A stretch of DNA of 64,000 nt from Conexibacter stalactiti (GCF_035967765.1 NZ_JAYWIT010000003.1), one strand, 5' to 3'. Positions 53,407 through 62,554 are shown, counted from the first letter of the stretch. The notes: generated by a model from the sequence alone, not told the origin. Numbers and translations are program-made.

Positions 53407-53423
53407 CGTCCGGCGCGGATCGC

Positions 53424-53449
53424 GGCCTCCTCCGCTCAAGGAGGAGGCC
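53424..53449 (+). terminator. terminator of the pst operon
   Basis: GGCCTCCTCC (53424-53433) pairs with GGAGGAGGCC (53440-53449) across the loop GCTCAA, 17 bases after the pstB stop. Confidence 0.75.
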
Positions 53450-53471
53450 TCCGCTGCCGAATCAGTTCGAG

Positions 53472-54497
53472 ATGGACCGATCTCGGGCGAGCGCACGGGA
53501 GACCAGGCAGAAGCCGGTCTCCGCCCGACTGCTGCGACGGCTGCGCCACTGGCGCGCGGGGCTTCCGACGGAGGTCGCCGCGCTCGGTGTGCTGCTGCTC
53601 GTGGCGGCGTTCTGCTGCCTGCTCGGCGTGCTCTTCCCGCTGACCGACAGAGCGCCGGTCGAGCTGGGCCGGATCTTCGCGCCGATCGGCTTCGCGGTCG
53701 GCTTCGCGCTGCTGGCGGCCGGGGCGCACGCGCCGCGCTGGGCGCTCCACGGCGCGGTCCTGTTCGTGACCTGCGCGGCGAGCGTGCTGATCAGCCAGTC
53801 GGCGACCAACGGCGGGCTGATGATGACGGCCTGGTCGCTCGCCTGGCTGGCCGTCTTCGTCGCGATCTTCTTCGAGCGGCGGGCGATCCGTCTGCACGTC
53901 GCGGCGATGACGATCGGCCTCGGCGTCGCGGTCGTCGTCGCCGACCTGCCGGGCACGCTGATCGAGTTCGTGATGATGTCGGTGACGCTGTGGACCGCCG
54001 CGATCGCGCTCGGCTCGCTCAGCGAGCGGCTGCGCTCGCAGGCCGAGGGCGACCACCTCACCGGGCTGCTGAACCGCAACGGCTTCACGAAGGCGGCGAC
54101 GCGCGAGCTGGCGCTCGCCGGCCGCACCGGCAACCCGCTCGCGATCGCGCTGCTCGACCTCGACGGCTTCAAGCACGTCAACGACGAGCACGGCCACGCC
54201 GCCGGCGACCGGCTGCTGCGGGAGCTGGCGCAGGCGTGGGAGCGCGCGCTGCGCCCCGGCGACCTGCTCGCCCGCTTCGGCGGCGACGAGTTCGTCGCGC
54301 TCTTCCCGGCGACGTCCGAGGAGGACGCCGAGGTCGCGGTGCAGCGGATGCGCGCGGCGCACGCGGGCGCCTGGTCGGCCGGCATCGCCGCGTGGGAGCG
54401 AGGGGAGACGCTCGACGCGGTGCTCGCACGCGCCGACAGGCGCCTCTACGAGGCGAAGCACGCGCGCCGCGACGCCGTCGCGGCGCCGGCCGGCTGA
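53472..54497 (+). CDS. membrane-bound diguanylate cyclase (GGDEF)
   Basis: A 341-residue protein. About five or six membrane helices fill residues 35-185 (LGVLLLVAAFCCLLGVLF, then IFAPIGFAVGFALLAAGAHA and further segments). The GGDEF domain follows: DHLTGLLNRNGFTKAATREL, LDLDGFKHVNDEHGHAAGD and the active site ARFGGDEFVALFP. An RxxD inhibitory site (RPGD) lies five residues before GGDEF, so product feedback is likely. It would make cyclic di-GMP in response to a membrane signal. No EAL domain is present. Confidence 0.93.
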   Translation: MDRSRASARETRQKPVSARLLRRLRHWRAGLPTEVAALGVLLLVAAFCCLLGVLFPLTDRAPVELGRIFAPIGFAVGFALLAAGAHAPRWALHGAVLFVTCAASVLISQSATNGGLMMTAWSLAWLAVFVAIFFERRAIRLHVAAMTIGLGVAVVVADLPGTLIEFVMMSVTLWTAAIALGSLSERLRSQAEGDHLTGLLNRNGFTKAATRELALAGRTGNPLAIALLDLDGFKHVNDEHGHAAGDRLLRELAQAWERALRPGDLLARFGGDEFVALFPATSEEDAEVAVQRMRAAHAGAWSAGIAAWERGETLDAVLARADRRLYEAKHARRDAVAAPAG

Positions 54498-54515
54498 GCG
54501 TTTTCGCACACCTCT

Positions 54516-54533
54516 CTGAACGCATTCGTTCAG
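54516..54533. terminator. small hairpin CTGAACG-CATT-CGTTCAG
   Basis: A 7-base stem 18 bases after the GGDEF stop. It may end that transcript, or be an operator for the next gene. Confidence 0.4.
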
Positions 54534-54661
54534 CCTGAAAACGGCTTGTCAGACGCCTCCTTGCGCGGCCGAGACAACTATGTTTATTGTGTCCTCCACC
54601 AGGGCTTTCCGACCGGTCGCGAGGCCGGCGAGGGAGTTGTAGGAGAGAGAGGAATCCCCCC

Positions 54662-56707
54662 ATGAAGCTGGCCTTCGGCCGGAGCGTCGCCGTGCGCGCG
54701 CTCACGGTCGCCACCATCGCCGCCGCGCTGCCGGCCGCGGCCGGCGCCGCGGCGCTGCCCGACGGGCGCGCCTACGAGCTGGTCTCGCCGCTGGAGTCGA
54801 GAGGGCTCGACTTCGACTACGCCTGGACGCTGCCCGGCGGCGACCACGCGGTCCTCACCTCGCTCAACGACATCCTCGGCATCCACCTCGCCGCGCGCGG
54901 CGCGGACGGCTGGAAGGTCACGCGGATCCTCGGGACGCCGCCCGGCGGCGACTTCAGCTACCTCGCGACGCTCGACGACGCGACCGACGACCTCTCGCGG
55001 ATCGTCGTCGAGGCGCCATCGGGGCCCGCCTTCAGCAGAGACCTGCTGAGCGTGCGCGACGCCGACGGCAGCTGGACGAAGGTCGGCACTCCCGTCGAGT
55101 ACCTCGCCGGCTCCGGCGACCTCCGCACGCTCGTCGTCAGATCGCTCGGCGATCCCTACCCGGCGGTCCCCAGCAGCTCCGGCGTCTACCGCTGGCGCGA
55201 CGGCGAGGTCGAGTCGGTCGGCGACGACGCGCCCGCGATCGCCGCCTGCGGCGCCGTCCTCGGAGACGGCAACGGGCCCGGCACCAACGACCAGAGCGGC
55301 GTCTCCCGCGACGGCGCGACGATCGTGCTGAGCAACAACGACTGCGGCGCCCACCGCCGCCACGTCCAGCTCTGGCGCGACGGCACGACGATCGACCTCT
55401 CGGCCCCCGCCGGCGGCGGCGCCGACGGCGCGGCCACCTACGTCGGCAACGCGCTCGACGGCTCGGCCGTCTTCTTCACGACCGCGGTCAGAGTGCTCGC
55501 CTCCGACACCAACGGCGCGGTCGACCTCTACCGCTACGACGTCGCGCGCGGCGAGCTGAGCCGCGTCAGCGCCCCCGCGTCGCAGAGCGGCGGCGACGTC
55601 CTGAGCGCGATCGCCTCCGACGACGGCCGCGCCGCCTGGTTCTCGACCAGCGCCGGCGCCGGCACGCGCCTGCTGTGGAAGTGGACCGCGGGCGATCGCG
55701 CGCGGCTGGTCGAGGCCGGCCCGGCGGGCAGCTTCACCTTCACGCGCGCCTACACCAGCCCCCAGCAGACGCAGCTGACCCCCGACGGCCGCGTGCTCGC
55801 GTGGATCGAGCCGAACGCGGTCGGCGACTACGCCGGCGGCGCGCCGACGATCGTGCGCGCGACCGCCGCCGACGGCGTCGTCTGCGTCTCCTGCCGCGCC
55901 GACGGCACCGGCGTCTTCGCCGACTTCGGCCTCCCGCCCGAGCGGCGCATGACGTCGCTGTCGCGCATCTCCGACGACGGTGAGCAGCTCTTCTTCCAGA
56001 CCGGCGACGGCGTCGTCGAGGCGGACACCAACGGCAGAGTCGACGTCTACGGCTGGCGTGACGGGACCGTCTCGCTGATCTCGTCGGGCACGCTCGACCG
56101 CTACTCCGAGCTGGCCGGCGTCAGCCGCGACGGCACCGTCTTCTTCCGCGACGCCGACAGACTGCTGCCGTGGATCGTCGACGACCACGTCAAGGTCTAC
56201 AGCGCCCGCGTCGGCGGCGGCTTCCCCGCCCCGGCGGCCCAGCAGCCGACCTGCGCCGGCGACGACTGCCAAGGCGCGCCGGTCGCCCAACCGGCCCCGC
56301 CGCCCGCGGGCAGCGCGGCCGACAGCGGGCCGGGCGACGCTGACGCGCCCGAGGCGAGCTGGCCGGCCGAGCCGGCCGTCAAGCTCGGGCGCCTGTCGGC
56401 GGCCGCGAAGCGCAAGCTCGCCCACGGCGGCACGATCGCGCTGCCGCTCACCGCGACGGCTGCCGGGCGCCTCAGCGTGACCGTCAGCGCGCGGATCGGG
56501 ACGCGCTGGGTCCGCAGCGGCAGCGCCGCGCGGACGGTGAGAGCGGCCGGTCGCACGACGCTGTCGCTGCGGCTCGGCAAGCGGGCGCGCGCGACGCTGA
56601 CGCGCCGCGGCAGCCTGCGCGTGCGGATCGAGGTCGTGCATCGCGCCGGCGTCGGCGCCGCGCGCGCGACCTACGTGCTGAAGACGACGGCCGGGAGAGG
56701 ACGATGA
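54662..56707 (+). CDS. secreted TolB/WD40-like beta-propeller protein
   Basis: A 681-residue exported protein (signal peptide ending PAAAGAAA). Residues 30-515 carry repeated beta-propeller-like blades, seen as recurring D.G patterns (VSRDGATIVLSNN, LDGSAVFFTTA, SDDGRAAWFSTS, ISDDGEQLFFQTGD, VSRDGTVFFRDAD). A Pro/Ala spacer with CAGDDCQGAP follows (about 525-575). The end is a basic beta domain (KRKLAHGGTIALPLTATAAG) of the type closing many large secreted proteins in this group. It overlaps the next gene by ATGA. Function unknown; no catalytic motif is visible. Confidence 0.8.
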   Translation: MKLAFGRSVAVRALTVATIAAALPAAAGAAALPDGRAYELVSPLESRGLDFDYAWTLPGGDHAVLTSLNDILGIHLAARGADGWKVTRILGTPPGGDFSYLATLDDATDDLSRIVVEAPSGPAFSRDLLSVRDADGSWTKVGTPVEYLAGSGDLRTLVVRSLGDPYPAVPSSSGVYRWRDGEVESVGDDAPAIAACGAVLGDGNGPGTNDQSGVSRDGATIVLSNNDCGAHRRHVQLWRDGTTIDLSAPAGGGADGAATYVGNALDGSAVFFTTAVRVLASDTNGAVDLYRYDVARGELSRVSAPASQSGGDVLSAIASDDGRAAWFSTSAGAGTRLLWKWTAGDRARLVEAGPAGSFTFTRAYTSPQQTQLTPDGRVLAWIEPNAVGDYAGGAPTIVRATAADGVVCVSCRADGTGVFADFGLPPERRMTSLSRISDDGEQLFFQTGDGVVEADTNGRVDVYGWRDGTVSLISSGTLDRYSELAGVSRDGTVFFRDADRLLPWIVDDHVKVYSARVGGGFPAPAAQQPTCAGDDCQGAPVAQPAPPPAGSAADSGPGDADAPEASWPAEPAVKLGRLSAAAKRKLAHGGTIALPLTATAAGRLSVTVSARIGTRWVRSGSAARTVRAAGRTTLSLRLGKRARATLTRRGSLRVRIEVVHRAGVGAARATYVLKTTAGRGR

Positions 56708-59370
56708 GAACGACGATCACTGCGGTGCGCCTGCGGGCGCTCGCGGCGCTGTGCGTCGCGCTGATCGCGGCGCTCGCCGCGACCGCGACCGCGCGCGCCG
56801 GCGAGTTCGGGCTGGAACCAGACAGCTTCACGGCCAGCCTCAGCACCGCGCAGGCCGGCGGTCACCCCGACGTGAACGTCAGATTCACGCTCAGAAACGC
56901 CGCCGTCGACCCGTCCGACCCCTACTACGGGATGGTCAGGTTCAAGCCGTTCGGCATCGCCGAGTCGGTCGTCGTCGACCTGCCGCCCGGCCTGGTCGGC
57001 GACCCCACGGCGGCGCCGCGCTGCCCGGCGAGCGCGTTCCCCAGATGCGACCTCGCGACGCAGATCGGCACGGTGCGCCTGCGCACCGGCCTCGCCGACG
57101 AGATGTGGTCGCCGGTCTTCAACGTCGTGCCCTCGCAGGGCGCGCCGGCCGAGTTCGGCTTCACCGCCGCCGGGCTGCTGACCGTGCGGCTGCAGGTCGA
57201 GGTCCGCTCCGGCGGCGACTACGGGCTGCGCACGATCATCGACTCGCTGCCGGCGATCGCGCCGCTGATCGAGAACGACCTGACCTTCTGGGGCGTTCCG
57301 GCCGACCCGTCGCATGACGCGATGCGCGGCCGCGCCTGCGCCGATCTCTTCGGCATGGGGGTGAACTGCGGCGACGAGGAGGGCGGAAACGCCGCGACGA
57401 CGCCGCGCGCGCCGTTCATGACCAACGCGACCGTCTGCGGTCCGCAGCCGCCGGTCACGCTGGCCGTCAGCGAGTACGCGAACCCGGGCCGGCCGGCGAC
57501 CGCCGAGGCGGCGCTGCCGCCGCTGACCGGCTGCGACAGGCTGGCCTTCCCGGCCACCGGCAGAGCCCGCGCGACCGCGCCGCAGGCCGGCGCGCCGTCG
57601 GGTTACGAGGTCGAGCTGACGGTGCCGCAGAACACCGACCCCGACGGCATCGCCACGCCGCAGCTGCGGCAGGCGGTCGTGCAGCTCCCGGCCGGGACGG
57701 TCGTCTCGCCGGCGGTCGCCGACGGGCTGGCGACCTGCTCCGACGCGCAGCTCGCGCTCGGGGCGGCCGGGCCGGTCGCCTGCCCGGCGGCGTCGAAGAT
57801 CGGCGAGGTCTCGATCGACTCGCCGCTGCTGACCCAGCCGCTGGTCGGCGGCGTCTTCCTCGCCGACCCGACGCCGGCGCAGCTGCTGCGACTGGTGCTG
57901 GTCGCCGAGCGCGACGGCGTGCGGCTGAAGCTGCCCGGCCGGATCGACGCCGACCCGGTCAGCGGCCGCCTGACGGCGACCTTCGACGAGAACCCGCAGC
58001 TGCCGTTCCGCAGCCTCAGGCTGACGCTGAAGGGCGGTCAGCGCGCGGTGCTCGCCAACTCGCGCCAGTGCGGGCCGGCCGAGTCGCGCTTCGAGCTGAC
58101 CCCGTACGGCGGCGGCGCGGCGGCCGTCTCGACCGACGCCTTCGAGGTCGCGGGGCCGTGCCCCGCCGGCTTCGCGCCGACGCTGTCGGCCGGCTCGGCC
58201 AGCGCGGCTGCCGGCGCGGCGAGCCCGTTCACGCTCACGTTCGGGCGCGGCGACGGCGACGACCTGCTGCGCTCGATCGACGTCGCGCTGCCCGCCGGCG
58301 TGATGCCGCGGATCGGCGAGGTGCCGCGCTGCGCCGAGGCGCAGACGGTCACCGGCACCTGCGGCGAGCAGTCACGCGTCGGCTCGGCGCAGGCGAGCGC
58401 CGGCCCCGGCGCGCAGCCGTTCGGGCTGCCGGGGAGGGTCTACGTCGCTGGCGCCTACAGAGGCGCGCCGTACAGCCTCGTGATCGTCGTGCCGGCGCAG
58501 GCCGGGCCGTTCGACCTCGGCACCGTCGTCGTGCGTGCGGCGGTCTTCGTCGACCTGCACACGGCGGCGCTGCGGATCGTCTCCGATCCGCTCCCGACGA
58601 TCCTGAAGGGGATCCCGCTGCAGATCCGCTCGGTGCGGATCGCGATCGACCGCGCCGGCTTCATGGTCAACCCGACGAGCTGCGCCCCGCGCGCGGTCGG
58701 CGCCGCGATCGCGGCCGCCGGCGGCGCGGTCGCGAACGCGTCGGTGCGCTACCAGGCGGCCGGTTGCGGCAGCCTGCCGTACACGCCGAGGTTGCGCGTG
58801 GTCGTCGGCGGCAGAGGGCGGACGGCGCCGAGAAAGCCGACGGCGCTGACCGCGACGCTCGTGCAGCCGGCCGGACAGGCCGCCAGCCGCAGCGTGCGGC
58901 TGGAGCTGCCGAAGGCGATCAACGCCCGCCTGGAGATCGTCAGAAGAGCGTGCTCGCAGGCGGCCTACGATGCCGGCAGCTGCGGCGCGGCGGCGCGGAT
59001 CGGCAGCGGCGCGGCGGTCACGTCGCTGCTGCGCGACCCGCTGCGCGGCCCGGCCTTCTTCGTCAGAAACCCGGCGCGGGCGCTGCCCGACATCGTCGTG
59101 CAGCTGCGCGGCGACGTCGCGATCGACCTGATCGGCAAGGTGACGATCCGCGGCGGGCAGCTGACGACGACGTTCGACACGATCCCCGACGTGCCGCTGT
59201 CGCGCTTCTCGCTGACGCTGCCGGCGAGCAGCTCGCCGGTCGGCGTGGCGTCGAGCGGCCTCTGCACGCGGGCGGCCCGCAACGCGCGCGCACGTCAGAC
59301 GCTGCGGGCGCAGAACGGCAAGCTCGTGCAGCGCGCGGCGAAGCTGTCGATCGCCGGCTGCAAGAAGTAG
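56704..59370 (+). CDS. large secreted protein of a Solirubrobacterales-type family
   Basis: An 888-residue exported protein (signal peptide ending TATARAGE) not assigned to a characterised family. It is built from recurring segments with the pattern C....IG......PL.G.V: CPAASKIGEVSIDSPLLTQP, then CGEQSRVGSAQASAGPGAQP and CGAAARIGSG, each followed by a beta-rich stretch (VRLKLPGRIDADPVSGRLTA; RIVSDPLPTILKGIPLQIRS; TIRGGQLTTTFDTIPDVPLS). Paired cysteines in each suggest disulfides. It is co-translated with the propeller protein, so the two probably act together at the cell surface. Confidence 0.75.
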   Translation: MRTTITAVRLRALAALCVALIAALAATATARAGEFGLEPDSFTASLSTAQAGGHPDVNVRFTLRNAAVDPSDPYYGMVRFKPFGIAESVVVDLPPGLVGDPTAAPRCPASAFPRCDLATQIGTVRLRTGLADEMWSPVFNVVPSQGAPAEFGFTAAGLLTVRLQVEVRSGGDYGLRTIIDSLPAIAPLIENDLTFWGVPADPSHDAMRGRACADLFGMGVNCGDEEGGNAATTPRAPFMTNATVCGPQPPVTLAVSEYANPGRPATAEAALPPLTGCDRLAFPATGRARATAPQAGAPSGYEVELTVPQNTDPDGIATPQLRQAVVQLPAGTVVSPAVADGLATCSDAQLALGAAGPVACPAASKIGEVSIDSPLLTQPLVGGVFLADPTPAQLLRLVLVAERDGVRLKLPGRIDADPVSGRLTATFDENPQLPFRSLRLTLKGGQRAVLANSRQCGPAESRFELTPYGGGAAAVSTDAFEVAGPCPAGFAPTLSAGSASAAAGAASPFTLTFGRGDGDDLLRSIDVALPAGVMPRIGEVPRCAEAQTVTGTCGEQSRVGSAQASAGPGAQPFGLPGRVYVAGAYRGAPYSLVIVVPAQAGPFDLGTVVVRAAVFVDLHTAALRIVSDPLPTILKGIPLQIRSVRIAIDRAGFMVNPTSCAPRAVGAAIAAAGGAVANASVRYQAAGCGSLPYTPRLRVVVGGRGRTAPRKPTALTATLVQPAGQAASRSVRLELPKAINARLEIVRRACSQAAYDAGSCGAAARIGSGAAVTSLLRDPLRGPAFFVRNPARALPDIVVQLRGDVAIDLIGKVTIRGGQLTTTFDTIPDVPLSRFSLTLPASSSPVGVASSGLCTRAARNARARQTLRAQNGKLVQRAAKLSIAGCKK

Positions 59371-59376
59371 GGAGGG

Positions 59377-59409
59377 GCGAGGGCGGCGGCGTCGCGCCGC
59401 CGCCCTCGC
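59377..59409 (+). terminator. terminator of the two-gene secreted-protein operon
   Basis: A perfect 15-base GC stem (59377-59391 with 59395-59409), loop TCG, 6 bases after the stop. Confidence 0.8.
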
Positions 59410-59469
59410 GCGCCACGTCGCGCGTCCGTCTGCGGACACCGGCTGCACAGGCTCGGTCTCGGTGCTACA

Positions 59470-59497
59470 TTAGGGCCACCTACTTAGGGCGACCTAA
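59470..59497 (+). promoter_or_regulatory. tandem TTAGGGCNACCTA operator
   Basis: TTAGGGCCACCTA (59470-59482) and TTAGGGCGACCTAA (59484-59497) are a direct repeat with a 14-base period; each is itself an inverted TTAGG/CCTAA pair. It recalls DtxR/IdeR iron boxes but with 4 instead of 9 bases between half-sites. A possible -10 (TACATT, 59466-59471) overlaps the first copy. A ferritin-like gene follows downstream. Confidence 0.55.
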
Positions 59498-59501
59498 CCA
59501 A

Positions 59502-59696
59502 ATGTCTGAGATCACGATCGAGCACACCGAAGACTTTCCCCTCGTCGGCTTCCGCGCCCGTCGCTGGCTGCGCTTCGAGCGCGACCTGCACGACTGGCTC
59601 GACACGCCCGAGGGCCGCTTCACCGCGTGGTGCGCGCGCCAGCAGGTCACGTGCGCGCCGGTCGCTCCGCTCGACAGCTCTGACGCGTCGCGCTAG
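59502..59696 (+). CDS. small hypothetical protein next to a ferritin-like gene
   Basis: A 64-residue protein (MSEITIEHTEDFPLVGFRAR, HDWLDTPEGRFTAWCARQQV) with two cysteines near the end. It starts 4 bases after the iron-box-like operator and sits 57 bases before the ferritin-like gene. No family recognised. Its regular composition and promoter position support a real gene, possibly in the same iron response. Confidence 0.55.
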   Translation: MSEITIEHTEDFPLVGFRARRWLRFERDLHDWLDTPEGRFTAWCARQQVTCAPVAPLDSSDASR

Positions 59697-59753
59697 CTTC
59701 ATCTTCCAAGGGCGGCCGGTGGTCGGTCGCGGAGCTTGGAAGGGAGCGCAGCG

Positions 59754-60251
59754 ATGCCCACGACGCGGAACGCCTCGGCCGGAATCCTGGCCGAAAGACA
59801 CGTTGCCAAGCGGCAGGAGATCGTCGCGCTGCTGACGCGCGCGTACTGGATGGAGATCGAGACGGTGATGAGCTATCTCGCCAACGCCTCCAACCTCGAC
59901 GGCATCCGCGCCGATGAGATCGCCGAGGCGCTCAACGCCGACGTGACCGACGAGCTCGGCCACGCGAGAGCGTTCGCGCAGCGGATCAAGGAGCTGTACG
60001 GCACGACGCCCGGCTCGATGGAGTTCACCGCCGAGCAGAGCTTCCTGCAGCCGCCCGACGACACGACCGACGTCGTCACCGTGATCAAGGGCGTGATCGA
60101 AGCCGAGGCCGGCGCGATCGAGCACTACACGCGCATCATCGAGGCGTGCGACGGCGTCGACTGGGCGACGCAGGACATGGTGATCGACATCCTGCGCGAC
60201 GAAGAGGGCCACATGCGGCAATTCGAGCGTTACCTGCGCGAGTTCGAATAG
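59754..60251 (+). CDS. ferritin-like diiron protein
   Basis: A 165-residue four-helix protein. Diiron ligands are visible as Glu in YWMEIETVMSYLANAS, ELGHA, Glu in GVIEAEAGAIEHYTRII and DEEGHMRQFERYL. This is the ferritin/bacterioferritin-like (DUF892/rubrerythrin-related) pattern; with 165 residues it fits an iron-storing or iron-oxidising protein. The ATG at 59754 has GGAAGGGA upstream. It follows the iron-box-like site and the 64-residue gene. Confidence 0.85.
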   Translation: MPTTRNASAGILAERHVAKRQEIVALLTRAYWMEIETVMSYLANASNLDGIRADEIAEALNADVTDELGHARAFAQRIKELYGTTPGSMEFTAEQSFLQPPDDTTDVVTVIKGVIEAEAGAIEHYTRIIEACDGVDWATQDMVIDILRDEEGHMRQFERYLREFE

Positions 60252-60261
60252 GGCAGGGTGC

Positions 60262-61428
60262 CTATTTGCTGAGCGATCGCGCGCGCAGCGCGACGCTCAG
60301 CTCGAAGCGCGCTTCCGGATCGTCGAGCGCATCGCCGAGCAGGTCGCGCAGCTGCCGCAGCCGGTAGCGCACGGTCTGCACGTGGACGCCCAGCTCGTCG
60401 GCGATCGCCTGCGGCCGTGCCGGATGGGCCAGCCAGCCGCGCAGCGTCTCCAGCAGGCGCTCGCGCTGCGCCGCCGGCAGCGCCTCGAAGGCGTCGAGCC
60501 GCCGCGCCACGATCGCGCGCGCCAGCTCCGGCGCCGCGCCCAGCAGCAGGTCGATCTCGTGGTCGTCGCAGCGCAGCACCCCGTCGACGGAGGCGGGCGC
60601 CTGCTCCAGCAGCGCGGTCGCGCGGCGCAGGCTGCGGGCCGCGTGCGCCGGCGCGACCGCAGGCCCGACCGCCAGCGGCGCCTCCAGCTGCTGCGCACGC
60701 GCCGCGCGCAGCAGCCAGCGCTCGCACTCCTCGTCGTCGGCGACGACGAGCGCGCGGCGGCCGCCGTCGACGGTCGCGGTCAGCACGCGCGCGGGTCCGG
60801 CCAAGCCGCTGCCCGGCGGCGGATCGGCCGGCAGCGCGGCGACCGCGACGCGCACGCGCGCCGGCAGCGTCCACGCCGCCGCGCCGGCCGCCGCGGCGAG
60901 CTGGTCGGCACCGCTGGGGCGGTCGCTCAGCAGCAGCGAGACGAGTCGGTCGCGCCGTGCCAGCTCCAGCCGCAGCGTCTCGGCCTCCTGCGCCGTGAAG
61001 CCCTCGACGGCGGCGACCGACAGCCGGTCGACCGTCTCCAGCACCTCGGCGCCGAGCGCGAAGATCGCATCCTGCGGCAGCGTGCGGCTGACCGGGATCG
61101 CCTGCGCGCCCTCCCACATCGCCAGTCCGCCGAGGCGGTAGAAGGCGAGCAGCTCCGAGAGCGAGCGGCCGGCCGCCTGCTGGGCGCGGCCGTGGGCGAC
61201 GAACAGGCTCGTGTCGGGTGCCTGGCCGCCGTCGGCGTCCAGTCGCGCGAGGAAGAAGTCGACCGCGGCGCGCGCGCCGAGCCGCAGGTTGCGCAAGGTC
61301 GCCGCGTCGGGCGTCGCCGCGCCGCCATCGCCCGGCGAGTCGGCCTGCACACGCGCGAGGACCGCGTCCGCGAGCGCGTCAGCCTGCGCGCGCAGATGTC
61401 GCGCGACCCCCTGGATCGACCCGTCCAT
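60262..61428 (-). CDS. PucR-family transcriptional regulator (CdaR/GGDEF-like, HTH_30)
   Basis: A 388-residue regulator. The N-terminal helical half is a putative sensor (RAAVDFFLARLD, GRSLSELLAFYRLGG). The middle is CdaR GGDEF-like. The C-terminal HTH_30 domain reads LLETLRGWLAHPARPQAIAD followed by ELGVHVQTVRYRLRQLRDLL. Such proteins often activate catabolic genes. I chose the ATG at 61428 (MDGSIQGVA). It is divergent from the methyltransferase gene; an inverted repeat lies between them. Confidence 0.85.
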   Translation of the reverse strand: MDGSIQGVARHLRAQADALADAVLARVQADSPGDGGAATPDAATLRNLRLGARAAVDFFLARLDADGGQAPDTSLFVAHGRAQQAAGRSLSELLAFYRLGGLAMWEGAQAIPVSRTLPQDAIFALGAEVLETVDRLSVAAVEGFTAQEAETLRLELARRDRLVSLLLSDRPSGADQLAAAAGAAAWTLPARVRVAVAALPADPPPGSGLAGPARVLTATVDGGRRALVVADDEECERWLLRAARAQQLEAPLAVGPAVAPAHAARSLRRATALLEQAPASVDGVLRCDDHEIDLLLGAAPELARAIVARRLDAFEALPAAQRERLLETLRGWLAHPARPQAIADELGVHVQTVRYRLRQLRDLLGDALDDPEARFELSVALRARSLSK

Positions 61429-61447
61429 CGCCCTCGACGTTAGAGGA

Positions 61448-61515
61448 AAGCTATGAAGCAGGCGCCGCTTTAGGCCCGATACCGCGTAGAACGACGCGGG
61501 AAACGCGCATAGCTT
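61448..61515. promoter_or_regulatory. inverted repeat AAGCTATG ... CATAGCTT between PucR-type and methyltransferase genes
   Basis: Perfect 8-base arms at 61448-61455 and 61508-61515, about 60 bases apart, near the two divergent starts. They may be two half-operators of the PucR-type protein. Confidence 0.45.
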
Positions 61516-61522
61516 CCATCTC

Positions 61523-62554
61523 ATGACCGCGACCGCACCGGCGCAGCACGAGTTCTCCGAGCAGCAGATCGGCCACACGGAGCTGCGTGACACCTACCGG
61601 ATCGACCTGCGCCGCAGCGAGCGCGACGTCTTCGCCGACGCCCGCTCGCTCGACTGGAGCAGCCTTTCGTGGAGAGACGTCGGCCGTCCCTACCGCGTCG
61701 AGAACTGGTCGAGCGAGAAGCTCGAGTGGGAGGCCCGCCACGGCGAGCCGCTGCCGGTCCCCGAGGCGTGGAGCATGTTCAACAGATCGTTCCAGTCGCT
61801 GTTCGACACCAACCCGATGCAGGCCCGCCTGGAGGCGCTCAAGCGCGCCGGTCAGGCCGTCACCAAGCGCGAGCTGCGGGCCGCCTGGGAGGCGCTGCAC
61901 GAGGTCGTCCAGTGGACTGTCTGGAACCGCGCGCAGCGCGTCGAGGACACGATCTGGGATCCGCGCGCGAAGCGCTCGCTGTTCGCGGGCCTGGAGGTCG
62001 ACAAGCCGCGGATCCTCTTCCTCGGCGCCGCCGACGGCTACGAGGCGATGCTGCTGTCGGCGATGTACCCCGGCGGCGAGGTCGTGCTGGTCGACTACGA
62101 CGAATGGTGCAAGGAAGGCCGCTTCGGCGCCTTCCCGGCCGATTACCCGTTCCTCGGCAGCGATCCGCGCACCGGCGGCGAGCGCGTCTGGTACCGCGAC
62201 CAGATGAACATCGACTTCGTCGTCTCCGACATCCGCGACCTGCCGTACGGCAGAGAGTTCGACGTCGTCGTCTCGATCGGCCTCGTCGAGCATTTCCCCG
62301 ACGCGTACAAGCCGACCGCGTTCGAGTTCCACCGCCGCTTCGTCAAGCCGGGCGGCTACTGCGTCATGACGACGCCGCGGCTGCACCCGCGCACGCGGAT
62401 GTTCTACCTGCTGTTCGGCGACCTCATGAACTTCAGCTACCGCGAGCTGATGGACGTCCGCCACCTCGGCCTGTACGCCTGGGAGAACGGCTTCGAGGTC
62501 TTGCGCCACGGCCAGATCAAGACGCACAACGGTGTCATCTGCCGGGCGCGCTGA
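61523..62554 (+). CDS. class I SAM-dependent methyltransferase
   Basis: A 343-residue protein. After a 165-residue helical N-terminal region (WSMFNRSFQSLFDTNPMQAR), the methyltransferase fold starts: SAM motif I ILFLGAADGYEAMLLSAMYP (a loose form of the usual GxGxG), acidic end of strand 2 VVLVDYDEW, motif II VVSDIRDLPYGREFDVVVSI followed by GLVEHF, and FVKPGGYCVMTTPRLH. The substrate is unknown. The long N-terminal region is unusual. It is divergent from the PucR-type regulator, which may control it. Confidence 0.85.
   Translation: MTATAPAQHEFSEQQIGHTELRDTYRIDLRRSERDVFADARSLDWSSLSWRDVGRPYRVENWSSEKLEWEARHGEPLPVPEAWSMFNRSFQSLFDTNPMQARLEALKRAGQAVTKRELRAAWEALHEVVQWTVWNRAQRVEDTIWDPRAKRSLFAGLEVDKPRILFLGAADGYEAMLLSAMYPGGEVVLVDYDEWCKEGRFGAFPADYPFLGSDPRTGGERVWYRDQMNIDFVVSDIRDLPYGREFDVVVSIGLVEHFPDAYKPTAFEFHRRFVKPGGYCVMTTPRLHPRTRMFYLLFGDLMNFSYRELMDVRHLGLYAWENGFEVLRHGQIKTHNGVICRAR

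Noticed and set aside
59470..59497. canonical IdeR/DtxR box
   Set aside because: Half-sites fit but the spacing (3-4 bases) is wrong for the 19-bp consensus; reported only as iron-box-like.
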